The translations under genes were made by a program, and so were the position numbers. Below are positions 50,002-59,559 of a stretch of 64,000 bases of DNA, piece by piece; the stretch's first letter is position 1, and every line of letters starts with the position of its first letter. This stretch comes from Balneolales bacterium ANBcel1. Lineage in GTDB: Bacteria; Bacteroidota; Rhodothermia; Balneolales; Natronogracilivirgulaceae. The notes below the pieces were generated by a model. That model saw nothing but the letters and a program-made list of their open reading frames with translations, searched no databases and had not been told where the DNA came from. The DNA lies in NCBI GenBank assembly GCA_029688905.1, contig JARULB010000003.1, forward strand, positions 393,621 through 457,620. The letters run 5' to 3'.

Positions 50002-50307
50002 ATGATATTACATTCGGTCTTTTTTTACCTCAAGGACAGTTGCCCGGCAGAGACGGCGAGCAACATGAAGGCAGATATTGAAACCCGGCTTACAAACATT
50101 GAGCAGGTCAACGACATATGGGCCGGAGCTCCGGAAGGGGTAGACCGTGACGTGGTTGATAACGAGTATCACATGAGTCTGCACGTGTTTTTTGAGGATA
50201 TAAAGGCGTTGCAGGCATACCAGGTGGATCCGGGACATGTAGAGTTTGTTGAAACCTACAAGCCCTATTTTGAGCGCATTAAAGTTTTTGACACACGGGT
50301 AGGTTGA
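50002..50307 (+). CDS. Dabb-family (stress-responsive alpha/beta barrel) protein
   Basis: Predicted 101-aa dimeric ferredoxin-like barrel protein. It starts ILHSVFFYLKDSCPA, has an acidic centre (GVDRDVVDNEYHMSLHVFFED) and ends HVEFVETYKPYFERIKVFD, the typical Dabb pattern. Proteins of this type include heat/stress-induced proteins and small cyclases or monooxygenases; the activity here is unknown. The frame is open to 49885, but the ATG at 50002 gives the family N-terminus. It is divergent from queA. Confidence 0.82.
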   Translation: MILHSVFFYLKDSCPAETASNMKADIETRLTNIEQVNDIWAGAPEGVDRDVVDNEYHMSLHVFFEDIKALQAYQVDPGHVEFVETYKPYFERIKVFDTRVG

Positions 50308-50609
50308 AAACCTGAAACCGGTCAGGAGACCATGGAGCGCCACCTGCATGCTGTTATGGCAACAATCACACCCCGGCCGGATTCACCACCGCCAGACAGG
50401 AACCGAGGCGTGACACCCGCGTGCCGACACGGGCCGGCTGGAACAAGGGGGATGTGTAATTATTCCTTGGGCAATGGCAATCACTCTAACCAGGCAACCG
50501 GTGGTGGTGCTATATATCCCGAGATGCCGCCGGTGTCCGGAATCCACAGGAGTCCGGTCGATCCGGCCGAGGTCGAGAAAGCAGAAATAATGATACGCCT
50601 GCAATACCG
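50308..50609. other. Intergenic gap, Dabb gene / SLC45-like transporter gene
   Basis: About 300 bases between convergent genes. A short CCTGA/TCAGG hairpin follows the Dabb stop without a T-tract. Nothing else was recognised. Confidence 0.5.
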
Positions 50610-52382
50610 TCAGGAAGCGGCGGTATTGCTGTCCGGGTCATCCACATCATCTACAAACAGCGTGATGACGGCAGCAAAAACCCAGGTTGCGGCACCCAGC
50701 ATGAGTGCGTAAATCGCCTGGCCGTCGAACAGGTTTGCAACGATGAATCCGAGTACAGCGGCTGCCAGCATCTGCGGGAGCACGATGAAGAAATTGAAGA
50801 TACCCATGTAGATGCCCATTTTCTTTGCCGGAAGCGCCCCGGCCAAAATGGCATACGGCATGGCCAGAATACTCGCCCATGCAATGCCGACACCAATCAT
50901 GGAGGCCAGAATCCAGGTCGGATTAGGCACATAGTAGACCGATAGTAGTCCGATGGCACCGAGAACAAGTGCCAGGGAGTGAGTGATCTTGCGGTTGGTA
51001 AATCGGGCCAGAACGGGGAGCAGGAAGGCTATCAGTGCTGCAAAACCATTATAGACGGCAAAAGCGATGCCTACCCAGTCGGCACCGGTGTTGTACTCCT
51101 GCTGGATGTAGAGCAATTTGTCACGCATCTCGTCACTCATACCGGCCTCATCTCCCTGGCCCAGAAAGAAGTTCACAACGCGCATACTGGCGACAACCTC
51201 ATCCGCACCTTCATCGATCGCTTGCTGAAACTCTTCCAGATCACGGTTCACCCTGGGAAGCCGGCTGTGCCAGTCGGCTTCGGTATAGGCCTCCATTTCG
51301 CCGGCCATGGTAACAAGTGCGGCCACTTCGGGTTGATCGAGCTTCATGTCGTAGTGGTGGCTCGTAACCCCTGACGTCGTATAAATCCACATGGTAAACA
51401 GAGCAAACCATGAAAAGAACTGAACTACCGAAAGTTGTTTCATGGTGCGCGGCATGCTGTAAAGGTCATCCATAACAACTACCAGCCCGTGTTCCCCGGA
51501 TCCCGACTCCTGAATGCGTGTTGCAATCATCAAAAGTAGTCCGAGCAGCAGGAAGCCCCCCGTGACGATATACAACTCCTCCGCCCAGCCCTGCCAGTAG
51601 ACCAGTAGTGTCAATGCAATCCCGGAGAAGAAAAACGCGGGCCCGTGCTTTCTCTTCTTTTCAGCCCGCTCTATTGCGGATTGGGAATCGCGTTCTCTCT
51701 GTACCTTCGCCGCTTCGGAATCTTCGGGGGGTTCGGCATCATCAAATGACTCAAGCTCTTCCGGACTGTATTCCCGTGTTTTCAGAACGGTTACCAGAAT
51801 GGTAAGGATAAAAACGGCTGCTCCGATATAAAATGACCATTTGACAGAGTCGGGAATGACCCCTTCCGGCGCCACGTTGGAGACACCGACCCAGTTGGTC
51901 AGGGCGTAGGGGAGTCCGGAAGCAATTACGGCACCCGTGCCAATGAAAAAGCTTTGCATGGCAAAGCCTTTGGTGCGCTGTTCTGATGGCAGCATGTCAC
52001 CAACAAAAGCCCGGAAGGGCTCCATCGAGATATTGATGGAGGCATCCATGATCCACAGCATACCGGCCGCCACCCATAGAAAGGGGGAGTTGGGCATGAT
52101 GATAAGTGCCAGCGATGCAAATATGGCACCAATGAGAAAATAGGGCCTGCGTCTTCCAAATCGGTTCCAGGTGTTGTCGCTCAGATAGCCAACGATAGGC
52201 TGTACGATCAGACCTGTTACCGGAGCGGCAATCCACAAAATGGGAATGGTTTCGACATCGGCACCAAGAGTTTCAAAAATTCGGCTGACATTGGCGTTTT
52301 GAAGCGCGAATCCAAACTGAATTCCAAGAAAACCGAAACTCATGTTCCAGATTTGGAAAAAAGACAGGCGGGGTTTCTTCAT
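50610..52382 (-). CDS. SLC45/GPH-like MFS transporter
   Basis: Predicted 590-aa major facilitator protein with about 12 membrane segments. The family motifs are QPIVGYLSDNTWNRFGRRRPYFLIGA between helices 2 and 3, and NISMEPFRAFVGDMLPSEQRTKGFAMQSF. This matches the SLC45/sucrose-proton symporter type, often found with glycan use genes. A cytoplasmic loop (about 205-255) is strongly charged, and a long extramembrane segment (about 350-430) separates helices 7 and 8. No sugar-utilisation genes are adjacent, so the substrate is unassigned. Confidence 0.85.
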   Translation of the reverse strand: MKKPRLSFFQIWNMSFGFLGIQFGFALQNANVSRIFETLGADVETIPILWIAAPVTGLIVQPIVGYLSDNTWNRFGRRRPYFLIGAIFASLALIIMPNSPFLWVAAGMLWIMDASINISMEPFRAFVGDMLPSEQRTKGFAMQSFFIGTGAVIASGLPYALTNWVGVSNVAPEGVIPDSVKWSFYIGAAVFILTILVTVLKTREYSPEELESFDDAEPPEDSEAAKVQRERDSQSAIERAEKKRKHGPAFFFSGIALTLLVYWQGWAEELYIVTGGFLLLGLLLMIATRIQESGSGEHGLVVVMDDLYSMPRTMKQLSVVQFFSWFALFTMWIYTTSGVTSHHYDMKLDQPEVAALVTMAGEMEAYTEADWHSRLPRVNRDLEEFQQAIDEGADEVVASMRVVNFFLGQGDEAGMSDEMRDKLLYIQQEYNTGADWVGIAFAVYNGFAALIAFLLPVLARFTNRKITHSLALVLGAIGLLSVYYVPNPTWILASMIGVGIAWASILAMPYAILAGALPAKKMGIYMGIFNFFIVLPQMLAAAVLGFIVANLFDGQAIYALMLGAATWVFAAVITLFVDDVDDPDSNTAAS

Positions 52383-52632
52383 CGATCTGATTTTGTTGGC
52401 TGTTGCAGTAGAATGAAAATGTAAGGGCTTTCATTTGCCTTTGGAGAAGGTAGGGAACTTTAATTCGAAAAAAAATACCCGCACAAAAGAAGGTTCGGAC
52501 GCAGGTTTGGGAAGGCCATGCGGGGACGAAACATGCGGCGAATGGAGCCTGGAAGATGGAAGCTGACCGACGGATGCCGGCAATCGAACGAAGCGCAGAA
52601 TGTCTCCGATTTCAAGAAAAACCCTATCAGCG

Positions 52633-54564
52633 CTAATCCCGAGGAGTGGAAATGCGCGTTTCCAGAAGTTCTATCGCCTGACGGGCGAGGCCTTTCGGAT
52701 CCAGCCCCATTTCTGCATGCAGCTCCAGCTGGGTGCCGTGTTCGATGACATCATCCGGAACCCCCAGGATTTTCAGAATCGGCCGCTTCTCCTGTTCCAT
52801 ATAATACTCCGCCACAGCCGAACCGAATCCGCCATATTTGGCGGCATCTTCGATGGTAATCACAATGTCGTAACTCCGGGAGGCCCGGTCCAGAAGATCG
52901 GTGTCGAGAGGTTTGGCGAAGCGCATATCGTAATGGCCGGCCGATACTCCGGTTTTTTCCAGAAGGCGGATGGCTTCAGGGACATAGTTGCCGATGGTGC
53001 CATAACTCATGAAAAGAATGTCGCTGCCTTCTTTCAGGATGTTTCCGGTGCCGGGCCGGATAAGCTCAAATTCACCCTCCAGGGAAATTCCGGTGCCGGA
53101 GCCTCTGGGGTAGCGAATGGCGAAAGCTCCATCTTCATAACGTGAAGCGGTGTACATCAGGTTACGCAGGTCCCGCTCGTTCATGGGCGCGGATACAACC
53201 ATGTTGGGAAGACATCGCAGATAGGCGATATCATACAGGCCGTGGTGTGTTGGGCCGTCGGCGCCGGCGACACCAGCCCGGTCCATGCAAAATACCACCG
53301 GGAGTTTTTGAATCGCCACGTCATGAACGACCTGGTCAAATCCCCGCTGCAGAAAGGTTGAATAGATGGCAACGAAAGGCTTCACGCCCCGGGTTGCCAA
53401 TCCGCCGGCAAAAGTGATGGCATGCTGCTCCGCGATTCCGACATCAAATGCGCGATCCGGAAACCGCTCCATCATTTTGAGCATACTGGTACCGCTGGGC
53501 ATGGCGGCGGTTATACCGACCAGGCGTTCGTCCTTTTCCGCCAGTTCAATCAGGGTATCGGCAAACACATCCTGGTACTTCGGTGCGGGTGTCGCGGCCG
53601 GAGCATGGACGAGCGAATGACCGGTGACTTTGTCGAACGGGCTGCCCGATGCGTGCCATTTCACCTGGTCGCGTTCGGCGGGGGCAAAACCCTTGCCCTT
53701 GACGGTTACGATATGCAGCAGTTTGGGTCCACCAACTTTTTTCAGATCGTTGAGCTGACGAACCAGGTTCTTGACATTGTGCCCGTCAACAGGGCCGTAA
53801 TACTTGAAGCCCAGGGATCGGAACAGGGACCCGGGAGTAAGAGCTGAGGTCAGAGCCGCTTCCATTCGGGAGGCGATTTTCCTCATTTTTTCACCGGCGC
53901 CTTTGAAATAGCCCAGCATATCGTACAGATCATCCCGCATCCGGTTGAACGTCTTGGTCGTGGTGATGTCTGCCAGATATTCATTCAGAGCCCCAACATT
54001 GGGGTCGATTGACATCCTGTTATCATTCAGGATGACAAGGATATCGCTGTTTTGCACACCGGCATTATTCATTCCCTCAAATGCCAGTCCGGCGGTCATG
54101 GCACCGTCACCGATCACGGCAACAACCTGGTTCTCGTCCCGTTTCAGGTCACGGGCAACCGACATGCCCAGTGCCGCAGAGATGGAGGTGCTTGAATGGC
54201 CAACTCCAAAAGCATCATAAGGGCTTTCCGAGCGCTTGGGAAAACCGGAGAGCCCGTCGTGTTTTCGGTTGGTGTGGAAAATGTCCCGGCGCCCGGTCAG
54301 GATTTTATGGCCATACGCCTGGTGACCGACATCCCAGATCAGTTGATCTTCAGGCGTTTCATAGGCATAATGAAGAGCGGTGGTCAGTTCCACAACACCG
54401 AGGCTGGCGCCGAAATGACCTCCGTGAACCGACACGATATCTACAATAAAGTTGCGGAGCTCCTGACAAACCTGGGGTAGTTCATCAGGGGACAGCTTTT
54501 TCAGGTCATCCGGACTGTTGATGGTTGATAGAAGGGGTCCGGGTTGTACTGCGCGTTGCTCCAT
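52633..54564 (-). CDS. dxs: 1-deoxy-D-xylulose-5-phosphate synthase
   Basis: Predicted first enzyme of the MEP isoprenoid pathway, making DXP from pyruvate and glyceraldehyde 3-phosphate with thiamine diphosphate, 643 aa. The TPP-binding region shows GDGAMTAGLAFEGMNNAG and ILNDNRMSIDPNVG. The pyrimidine domain has DVGIAEQHAITFAGGLA (catalytic Glu), followed by DRAGVAGADGPTHHG and the C-terminal transketolase domain. The ATG at 54564 begins just after the xseB stop, so the longer frame to 54618 is probably not used. Tight xseB-dxs linkage occurs in many bacteria. Confidence 0.95.
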   Translation of the reverse strand: MEQRAVQPGPLLSTINSPDDLKKLSPDELPQVCQELRNFIVDIVSVHGGHFGASLGVVELTTALHYAYETPEDQLIWDVGHQAYGHKILTGRRDIFHTNRKHDGLSGFPKRSESPYDAFGVGHSSTSISAALGMSVARDLKRDENQVVAVIGDGAMTAGLAFEGMNNAGVQNSDILVILNDNRMSIDPNVGALNEYLADITTTKTFNRMRDDLYDMLGYFKGAGEKMRKIASRMEAALTSALTPGSLFRSLGFKYYGPVDGHNVKNLVRQLNDLKKVGGPKLLHIVTVKGKGFAPAERDQVKWHASGSPFDKVTGHSLVHAPAATPAPKYQDVFADTLIELAEKDERLVGITAAMPSGTSMLKMMERFPDRAFDVGIAEQHAITFAGGLATRGVKPFVAIYSTFLQRGFDQVVHDVAIQKLPVVFCMDRAGVAGADGPTHHGLYDIAYLRCLPNMVVSAPMNERDLRNLMYTASRYEDGAFAIRYPRGSGTGISLEGEFELIRPGTGNILKEGSDILFMSYGTIGNYVPEAIRLLEKTGVSAGHYDMRFAKPLDTDLLDRASRSYDIVITIEDAAKYGGFGSAVAEYYMEQEKRPILKILGVPDDVIEHGTQLELHAEMGLDPKGLARQAIELLETRISTPRD

Positions 54565-54565
54565 A

Positions 54566-54778
54566 TCATTCCGTATCTTTGCTGGAAACCTGTTCGATGC
54601 GCAATTCCGCTTCTTCAAGTTTCTTTGAACACATTTTGGATAATTTCATGCCTTCTTCGTAGAGGTCGATGGCCTTTTCAAGCGGCACATCGTCAGATTC
54701 GAGTTCTTTCAGTACTGTTGATAACCTCTCTAAAGCATGTTCAAAATCGAATCGTTCCTTATCCCCGGAGTTATCCAT
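54566..54778 (-). CDS. xseB: Exodeoxyribonuclease VII small subunit
   Basis: Predicted 70-aa helical subunit of exonuclease VII. The core FDFEHALERLSTVLKELESDDVPLEKAIDLYEEGMKL is the standard XseB helical pair. The frame is open to 54847, but the ATG at 54778 gives a family-like length. The catalytic subunit gene xseA is not in the window. It is translationally close to dxs (1 base between stop and start). Confidence 0.9.
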   Translation of the reverse strand: MDNSGDKERFDFEHALERLSTVLKELESDDVPLEKAIDLYEEGMKLSKMCSKKLEEAELRIEQVSSKDTE

Positions 54779-54961
54779 GGCGTTATCAGGTGTGTGAAAA
54801 ATTTCTGCGATTAAAATAACCAAAAAAAGCGTACAAAGAAGTCGCAATTCGGAACCGGGGTATTGTGCAGATGGTTCGCTTTTTTAGTATAATGCCAACT
54901 TAGCTGTCCGCTGAGGTATTATTTACGGCAGGTTGGACACGGTCAAATAATTCGGCTACCC

Positions 54962-55624
54962 TTGCTACACCAACATATTCTACATTTTATCCGAGACTGG
55001 AAAGAAACGGGAGCGGTGATGCCGAGCTCGAAATATCTGGCGCGGGATGCTGTTCGCCGTATCGTTGATCGATTGAAAGAGGAGAACCGGGAACCTGTTT
55101 CGATACTGGAACTGGGGCCGGGTACCGGTGCTTTTACCGAACGGATTTTGCCGCGGCTGGCGGAGAAGGATCGCCTGGACACAGTGGAGCTCAACGCCTA
55201 CTTTTGCAAAATCCTTAGGAGGCGATTTCGGGATAATCCCAAATTTCGGCTTCATCACACAGACTTTCTCTCCTACGAATCCGACCGTCATTACGATTTC
55301 GTCATTTCAAGTCTGCCGTATGAAAGCATCCCGTCCCGGGTTACACGGATGATGTGGGAGCAGAAGCTGGATTTTTGCAAACCCGGCGCCTATATCATTT
55401 ACTACAAGTATGTCAATTTCAATCACTTCAGAAGCCGGTACGAAAAACACCTTGTCCGAAGTTATTGTGAGGATAAAAAGCTGGTTTTTCTGAATATGCC
55501 GCCGGCTCAGCTGCTGACGCTCCGCATCGGGGAATCCCGAAATGGAATTAACGGAACAGTGCAAAAACAGATCGGCAGCGAGTCAACGGGGAAGAATGGT
55601 GCCAACGGAGCACACAGCGTTTAG
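54962..55624 (+). CDS. PmtA-like class I SAM-dependent methyltransferase
   Basis: Predicted 220-aa methyltransferase. HILHFIRDWKETGAVMPSSKYLARDAV and the SAM-binding ILELGPGTGAFTERIL closely follow the Rhizobium-type phospholipid N-methyltransferase (PmtA) pattern, and the later DFVISSLPYESIP resembles its catalytic motif. Methylation of phosphatidylethanolamine or another lipid is likely but untested; rRNA adenine methyltransferases share parts of this fold. The frame begins with TTG at 54962. An internal ATG (55020) would remove family residues, so the TTG is preferred. It overlaps the next gene's stop by 4 bases. Confidence 0.75.
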   Translation: MLHQHILHFIRDWKETGAVMPSSKYLARDAVRRIVDRLKEENREPVSILELGPGTGAFTERILPRLAEKDRLDTVELNAYFCKILRRRFRDNPKFRLHHTDFLSYESDRHYDFVISSLPYESIPSRVTRMMWEQKLDFCKPGAYIIYYKYVNFNHFRSRYEKHLVRSYCEDKKLVFLNMPPAQLLTLRIGESRNGINGTVQKQIGSESTGKNGANGAHSV

Positions 55625-56367
55625 AAATCGGAAAAGATTTCGTCCGAGTTCTTCTTTATCCACTTTTTTGCCGCCAGAACATCAGGATAGAACGTTTCAA
55701 CACAGCGCCAGAAGTCACGGCTGTGATTGAAATGGCGCAAATGGCATAATTCATGGATAATAATGTAGTCCTTAATGGCAGCCGGACACTTTATCAGTCT
55801 CCAGTTCAGGGAAATCGTACCGCGCGCCGAGCAGCTCCCCCATTTTGTTTTTTGATTTCTGATGGAGATCCTGGACGGCTGGAAAGGAAGCCGGTTGCTC
55901 CAGTAGGCGACCCTGTCCGGTATTTCTTCAACGGCTGTATTACGATAAAACGCCATTACAAGCTCTGGTGACGGAAAGGGGCCGCACCTGTCTTGTGAAG
56001 AGCCGTTTCCGGATTCGTGGCGGTAAATGATGTCCTGCCCGTTTTCTACCAGGACGGGTTTACGGAGTTTGTGTACCGGAACGACACGAACCGGTTTTCG
56101 ATCACCCCGCAGCAACAGCGTCCCCCTGTACCTATCTCTCAACTCATCCAGCATCTGCCGCCGCTGTAATTGCCGGCTCCAGTTTTTGTAAATCCAGCCG
56201 CTTTTCTCCTGCACAAACCCGAGCAGCCTTTTTTTTGAGACCGTAGAAGGCCCCGAAACGATGATCCCGTCTTTTCGCACCCGAATTCTCATGGTGCGCT
56301 GTCGCTTGCGCCGAATAATGGTGACCGGCGGCAACTCGGACGGATCTGTGAACTTCTGCGTGTGCAT
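55621..56367 (-). CDS. YgjP-like M48-type metallopeptidase
   Basis: Predicted zinc metalloprotein of the DUF45/YgjP group, about 248 aa. The HExxH motif is in IIHELCHLRHFNHSRDFW, with the third ligand region just downstream; the N-terminal half has RRKRQRTMRIRVRKDGIIVSGP and QEKSGWIYKNW, as in the family. A substrate has not been defined for these proteins, and they may be nucleic-acid associated. The frame is open to 56442, and the ATG at 56367 is chosen as more family-like. It follows the TPR gene with a possible overlap. Confidence 0.8.
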   Translation of the reverse strand: MHTQKFTDPSELPPVTIIRRKRQRTMRIRVRKDGIIVSGPSTVSKKRLLGFVQEKSGWIYKNWSRQLQRRQMLDELRDRYRGTLLLRGDRKPVRVVPVHKLRKPVLVENGQDIIYRHESGNGSSQDRCGPFPSPELVMAFYRNTAVEEIPDRVAYWSNRLPFQPSRISIRNQKTKWGSCSARGTISLNWRLIKCPAAIKDYIIIHELCHLRHFNHSRDFWRCVETFYPDVLAAKKWIKKNSDEIFSDF

Positions 56368-56438
56368 GAGTAACTGCGGTGGAGTAACCAGGATGTGGAT
56401 TGTGTTTATAACTTGGATCCCGCCCGAAACAGCATAGC

Positions 56439-57647
56439 TCACTTCAACCGGTATAATTCAAGCGCTTCGGCAGCCCGGGCTCTATGGGGATGATCGATTT
56501 CGGGAGTTGCGGCTCTGCTGTAGAAATACCGTGCTTCCTCCCTGTTGCCCCTGATGATACTGATTTCTCCCAAAAAGTACAGAGAAGTGATCAGGTTGCG
56601 CCTTTCGGCAAAAGGACGCAGAGCTTCCGCCTCCCTGACGGCATGGACGAAGTGACCGGCCGCGTCATCAAAATCTTCGCGCAGGAAGGCAATCTGTCCG
56701 AGAACCGTATAAAGCTCTTCCCGAAGCACCGAGATTTCGTGTGAGTGCACATCGTGCCAGTGGTCCAGTGCTTCCTCGATTATGGTTTCGGTCTCGTTGA
56801 ACCGCTCAAGCAGGAAAAGAGAACGGATATAGAGCCTGCGGAAATAGGTGTTTTCGGGGTAATCAATGTAAAGACTGCTCAAATATGTCAGCGCCCTGTC
56901 CGGCTCGCGTTCAAAATGAAGATAGATGTGTCCCAGAAAAAAGGTCGCCTCAGCCTCCATGAAAATACTGTGATCAGCGGCCATTTTCAGCTGTTGCAAC
57001 CCTTCCTGACGATCCCCCCTCGGAAGCATCCACCCTATCGGCCTTGCAAGCGGATATTCATCCAGAAGAAAAGCGGCAAAATAGCGGTACATGCCGATTC
57101 CGAAATTGAGATCGGGGATGTCCGGATGATCCTCTTCGATCGTGAAAAAGTCACGCAAAGCTCTTCGCGCATTGCGGAAACTACGATACCAGCGGTCCCG
57201 GTTGGAATAGTAACGCGCCAGCTGTCCATAGGTGATGGAGCGGACAATACGGGCATCCAGGTGGGAGCCATCATCATCAAGAAGCGTGTTGCAGTAGTCT
57301 ATAAGCTCTTTGGATGCAACAACAAAGGCGTTATCATATGAAGTGTTTTCAAGGTCTATCAATACGGGCCACCAAAGTTCGAGGGACTCCATCATCCTCC
57401 AAAGCGGGTGGGCGGGGTAGCGTGTGCGCCATGATTGAAGCTGTTCCCGGGATGCTTCGTATTCACGGTTGTAGTGGAGGCGGATGGCCTGCCGAGAGTC
57501 CTGGATGAACGCTTCTTTTAAGAGCAGCGAATGGTTGGTGCCGGTATGATGGTAGTCGCGGGATGTGGTGTGGGCCTGGCCGGCAGGAGGCAGGATCAGC
57601 ATCAGCATCCCGGTCAGCACCGTCAGCAGAAGGACCAGGCGGGTCAT
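56439..57647 (-). CDS. Exported tetratricopeptide-repeat protein
   Basis: Predicted 402-aa protein with a signal peptide (RLVLLLTVLTGMLMLILPPAGQA, split here by the hydrophobic core) and multiple TPR-like helical pairs through the mature part, for example MEAEATFFLGHIYLHFEREPDRALTYL and VLGQIAFLREDFDDAAGHFVHAV. It probably resides in the periplasm or outer membrane and acts as a scaffold; partners are unknown. The frame opens at 57848 inside rluB, but the ATG at 57647 starts exactly at the signal peptide and lies next to the rluB stop, indicating operon coupling. Confidence 0.8.
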   Translation of the reverse strand: MTRLVLLLTVLTGMLMLILPPAGQAHTTSRDYHHTGTNHSLLLKEAFIQDSRQAIRLHYNREYEASREQLQSWRTRYPAHPLWRMMESLELWWPVLIDLENTSYDNAFVVASKELIDYCNTLLDDDGSHLDARIVRSITYGQLARYYSNRDRWYRSFRNARRALRDFFTIEEDHPDIPDLNFGIGMYRYFAAFLLDEYPLARPIGWMLPRGDRQEGLQQLKMAADHSIFMEAEATFFLGHIYLHFEREPDRALTYLSSLYIDYPENTYFRRLYIRSLFLLERFNETETIIEEALDHWHDVHSHEISVLREELYTVLGQIAFLREDFDDAAGHFVHAVREAEALRPFAERRNLITSLYFLGEISIIRGNREEARYFYSRAATPEIDHPHRARAAEALELYRLK

Positions 57648-57648
57648 G

Positions 57649-58677
57649 TCAGCTGCGTGAATCCTGTTCAAGGGGGAGCAGCTTGACCATCTTTCGCAAC
57701 TCATTAATCTCGTGTTTACGCAGTTTTCTCCATCGTCCGGTTCGAAGGCCCTTTTTTTGAAGCGGACCATATCCGACGCGGTCCAGCCGAACCACTTCGG
57801 CACCGAGGGCATCGACCATGCGCCTGACAATATGGTTGCGCCCCTCATGCATACTCAGGGTGACCATGTTCAGGTATTGGGGGTGCCGGCTTGCCCGGTA
57901 CGCTTTCGCAGGGCCGTCTTCCAGGGCGATACCGGTTCGAATTTTTGTTAACTCATCATCCGTAAGCTCCCTGTTGGTTTCAACTTCGTAGACTTTCCTC
58001 ACTTTATAGCTTGGATGCATGAGCCGGTTGGCAAGATCGCCGTCGTTGGTAAGCAGAATCAGGCCGGTGGTATTGCGGTCGAGTCTGCCAACGGGATACA
58101 GGCGGAGGCCGGTGGCGTCTTCAATGAGGTCCATGACGGTTCGCCGGCCGCGTTCATCACTAGTGGTGGTGATGGTATCACGGGGTTTATTCATCAGGAT
58201 ATATTCAAAAGGCTCAGGCTTGATGGATTGCCCGTCAACGGTGATGCGGTCAGCCGGGTTCACCTGTACCCCCATCTCTTTGCATACCTTTCCGTTGACC
58301 CGCACCTTCCCGGCCTTGATGTATTCATCCGCCTCCCGGCGGGAACAGACCCCGGCATGCGCGATGAATTTGTTGAGGCGCAGGCTGGTCGCGCTTTGAG
58401 CCGTCGTATCTTCAGAAGCGCGGGATGAGCCGCGGTAGGGAGTGCGGCTCCGGTATCCGCGCCCCGGACTCTCATTTTTGCCGGCGGGGTTTCGCTTTTG
58501 CCTACCGCGTTCGGGCACATCGTCGCGATCGGCCGTTTTCCTTGCTCTTCGTTTACTATCGAATTTTCGCTGTGTCAACAGAATTGATTTGAATGGTGAT
58601 TGGTGGCTACTCCGACGGGCGCTGCTCCTCGCCGGTCTCGTCGGGGGGGCGGTTGCCATTGCTGTCCCTGTTTTCAA
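57649..58677 (-). CDS. rluB: RluB-family pseudouridine synthase with basic N-terminal extension
   Basis: Predicted rRNA pseudouridine synthase (RsuA/RluB/RluE/RluF type). The S4 domain (LRLNKFIAHAGVCSRREADEYI..GKVRVNG) is at about residues 98-155, and the catalytic Asp lies in YPVGRLDRNTTGLILLTND. An Arg/Ser-rich extension of about 95 residues precedes the S4 domain and probably binds RNA. The frame overlaps scpB by 71 bases; a TTG at 58578, just after the scpB stop, is a more economical start. It is coupled downstream to the TPR gene. Confidence 0.9.
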   Translation of the reverse strand: MKTGTAMATAPPTRPARSSARRSSHQSPFKSILLTQRKFDSKRRARKTADRDDVPERGRQKRNPAGKNESPGRGYRSRTPYRGSSRASEDTTAQSATSLRLNKFIAHAGVCSRREADEYIKAGKVRVNGKVCKEMGVQVNPADRITVDGQSIKPEPFEYILMNKPRDTITTTSDERGRRTVMDLIEDATGLRLYPVGRLDRNTTGLILLTNDGDLANRLMHPSYKVRKVYEVETNRELTDDELTKIRTGIALEDGPAKAYRASRHPQYLNMVTLSMHEGRNHIVRRMVDALGAEVVRLDRVGYGPLQKKGLRTGRWRKLRKHEINELRKMVKLLPLEQDSRS

Positions 58678-59356
58678 ACTCCTCGCGAGGCGGCTCTGCT
58701 CCGTATTCTGCCGGGGGTGGCGGAAGCAGATCCGATTTCAGCTCCAGCATAAGTTGACGGTGCTCGGCCATATCGTCATCTTTCAGAATTTCCTCAATTT
58801 CACGCGGTTTGGGCAGTTCATCTATGGAGTTAATCCCGAAATGCTGCAGAAAAACGGGGGTGGTCCGGTACAGAAGCGCCCTTCCGGGTCCCTCGTAACG
58901 GCCGGCAACTTCGATCAATTGCTTTTCCAGGAGCTGTCGGACAATATACCCCGAATCGACGCCACGAATATGATCCACTTCCGGCTTGGTCACCGGTTGG
59001 CGATATGCGATAATCGCAAGAGCTTCTATTGCCGACGGAGATATTTTGCGTTTGGCATTCTGATGCTGGAAACGTTCTAGCCAGGAGTGGTAAACAGGTT
59101 GTGTGGCAAAGGTATAGCCGCCTCCCTGAACAGCGATGTAAAAAGCCCGGCCGCCCTCTTCGTATTCGGAATTGAGTCCGTTGATGACCACCGAAATATC
59201 GCTTTCATCTATGGGTGGAGAGAGCTCGGTTTCGGTGATGGCTCTGGCGATGTCATCAGCCGAGAGTGGTTTTTCTGCAGCAAACAGGATGGCCTCTACG
59301 ATGGCACCGAGTTTTTGGCCGTTTATTTCCGTGTCTTTGGGATGTGACATCTGCAC
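58607..59356 (-). CDS. scpB: Segregation and condensation protein B
   Basis: Predicted ScpB, the winged-helix accessory subunit of the SMC-ScpAB condensin, 249 aa. The N-terminal GAIVEAILFAAEKPLSADDIARAI and the second winged-helix part (SPSAIEALAIIAYRQPVTKPEVDHIRGVDSGYIVRQLLEKQLIE) are standard. The C-terminal ~50 residues are acidic and Pro-rich. scpA is not adjacent. It heads a minus-strand group with rluB, the TPR gene and the YgjP-like gene. Confidence 0.93.
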   Translation of the reverse strand: MQMSHPKDTEINGQKLGAIVEAILFAAEKPLSADDIARAITETELSPPIDESDISVVINGLNSEYEEGGRAFYIAVQGGGYTFATQPVYHSWLERFQHQNAKRKISPSAIEALAIIAYRQPVTKPEVDHIRGVDSGYIVRQLLEKQLIEVAGRYEGPGRALLYRTTPVFLQHFGINSIDELPKPREIEEILKDDDMAEHRQLMLELKSDLLPPPPAEYGAEPPREEFENRDSNGNRPPDETGEEQRPSE

Positions 59357-59559
59357 TTCTCTGTCTCAGTCAGCTTGTGATCTTGCGAATCGTAATATTA
59401 CTAAATTTATCCGCCATTTTTATAGTGTAAATCGGGATGAGAAAAGTATTTCGGCGCGGGGTCGGGCGCAACGGCTGTCGTTCTCATGATCGGGCTTGTT
59501 ACCGGCAAGAGGGGGCTAATTTCGTGCGATGTGCCGACATGGCTGCCGGCCGAACCTTG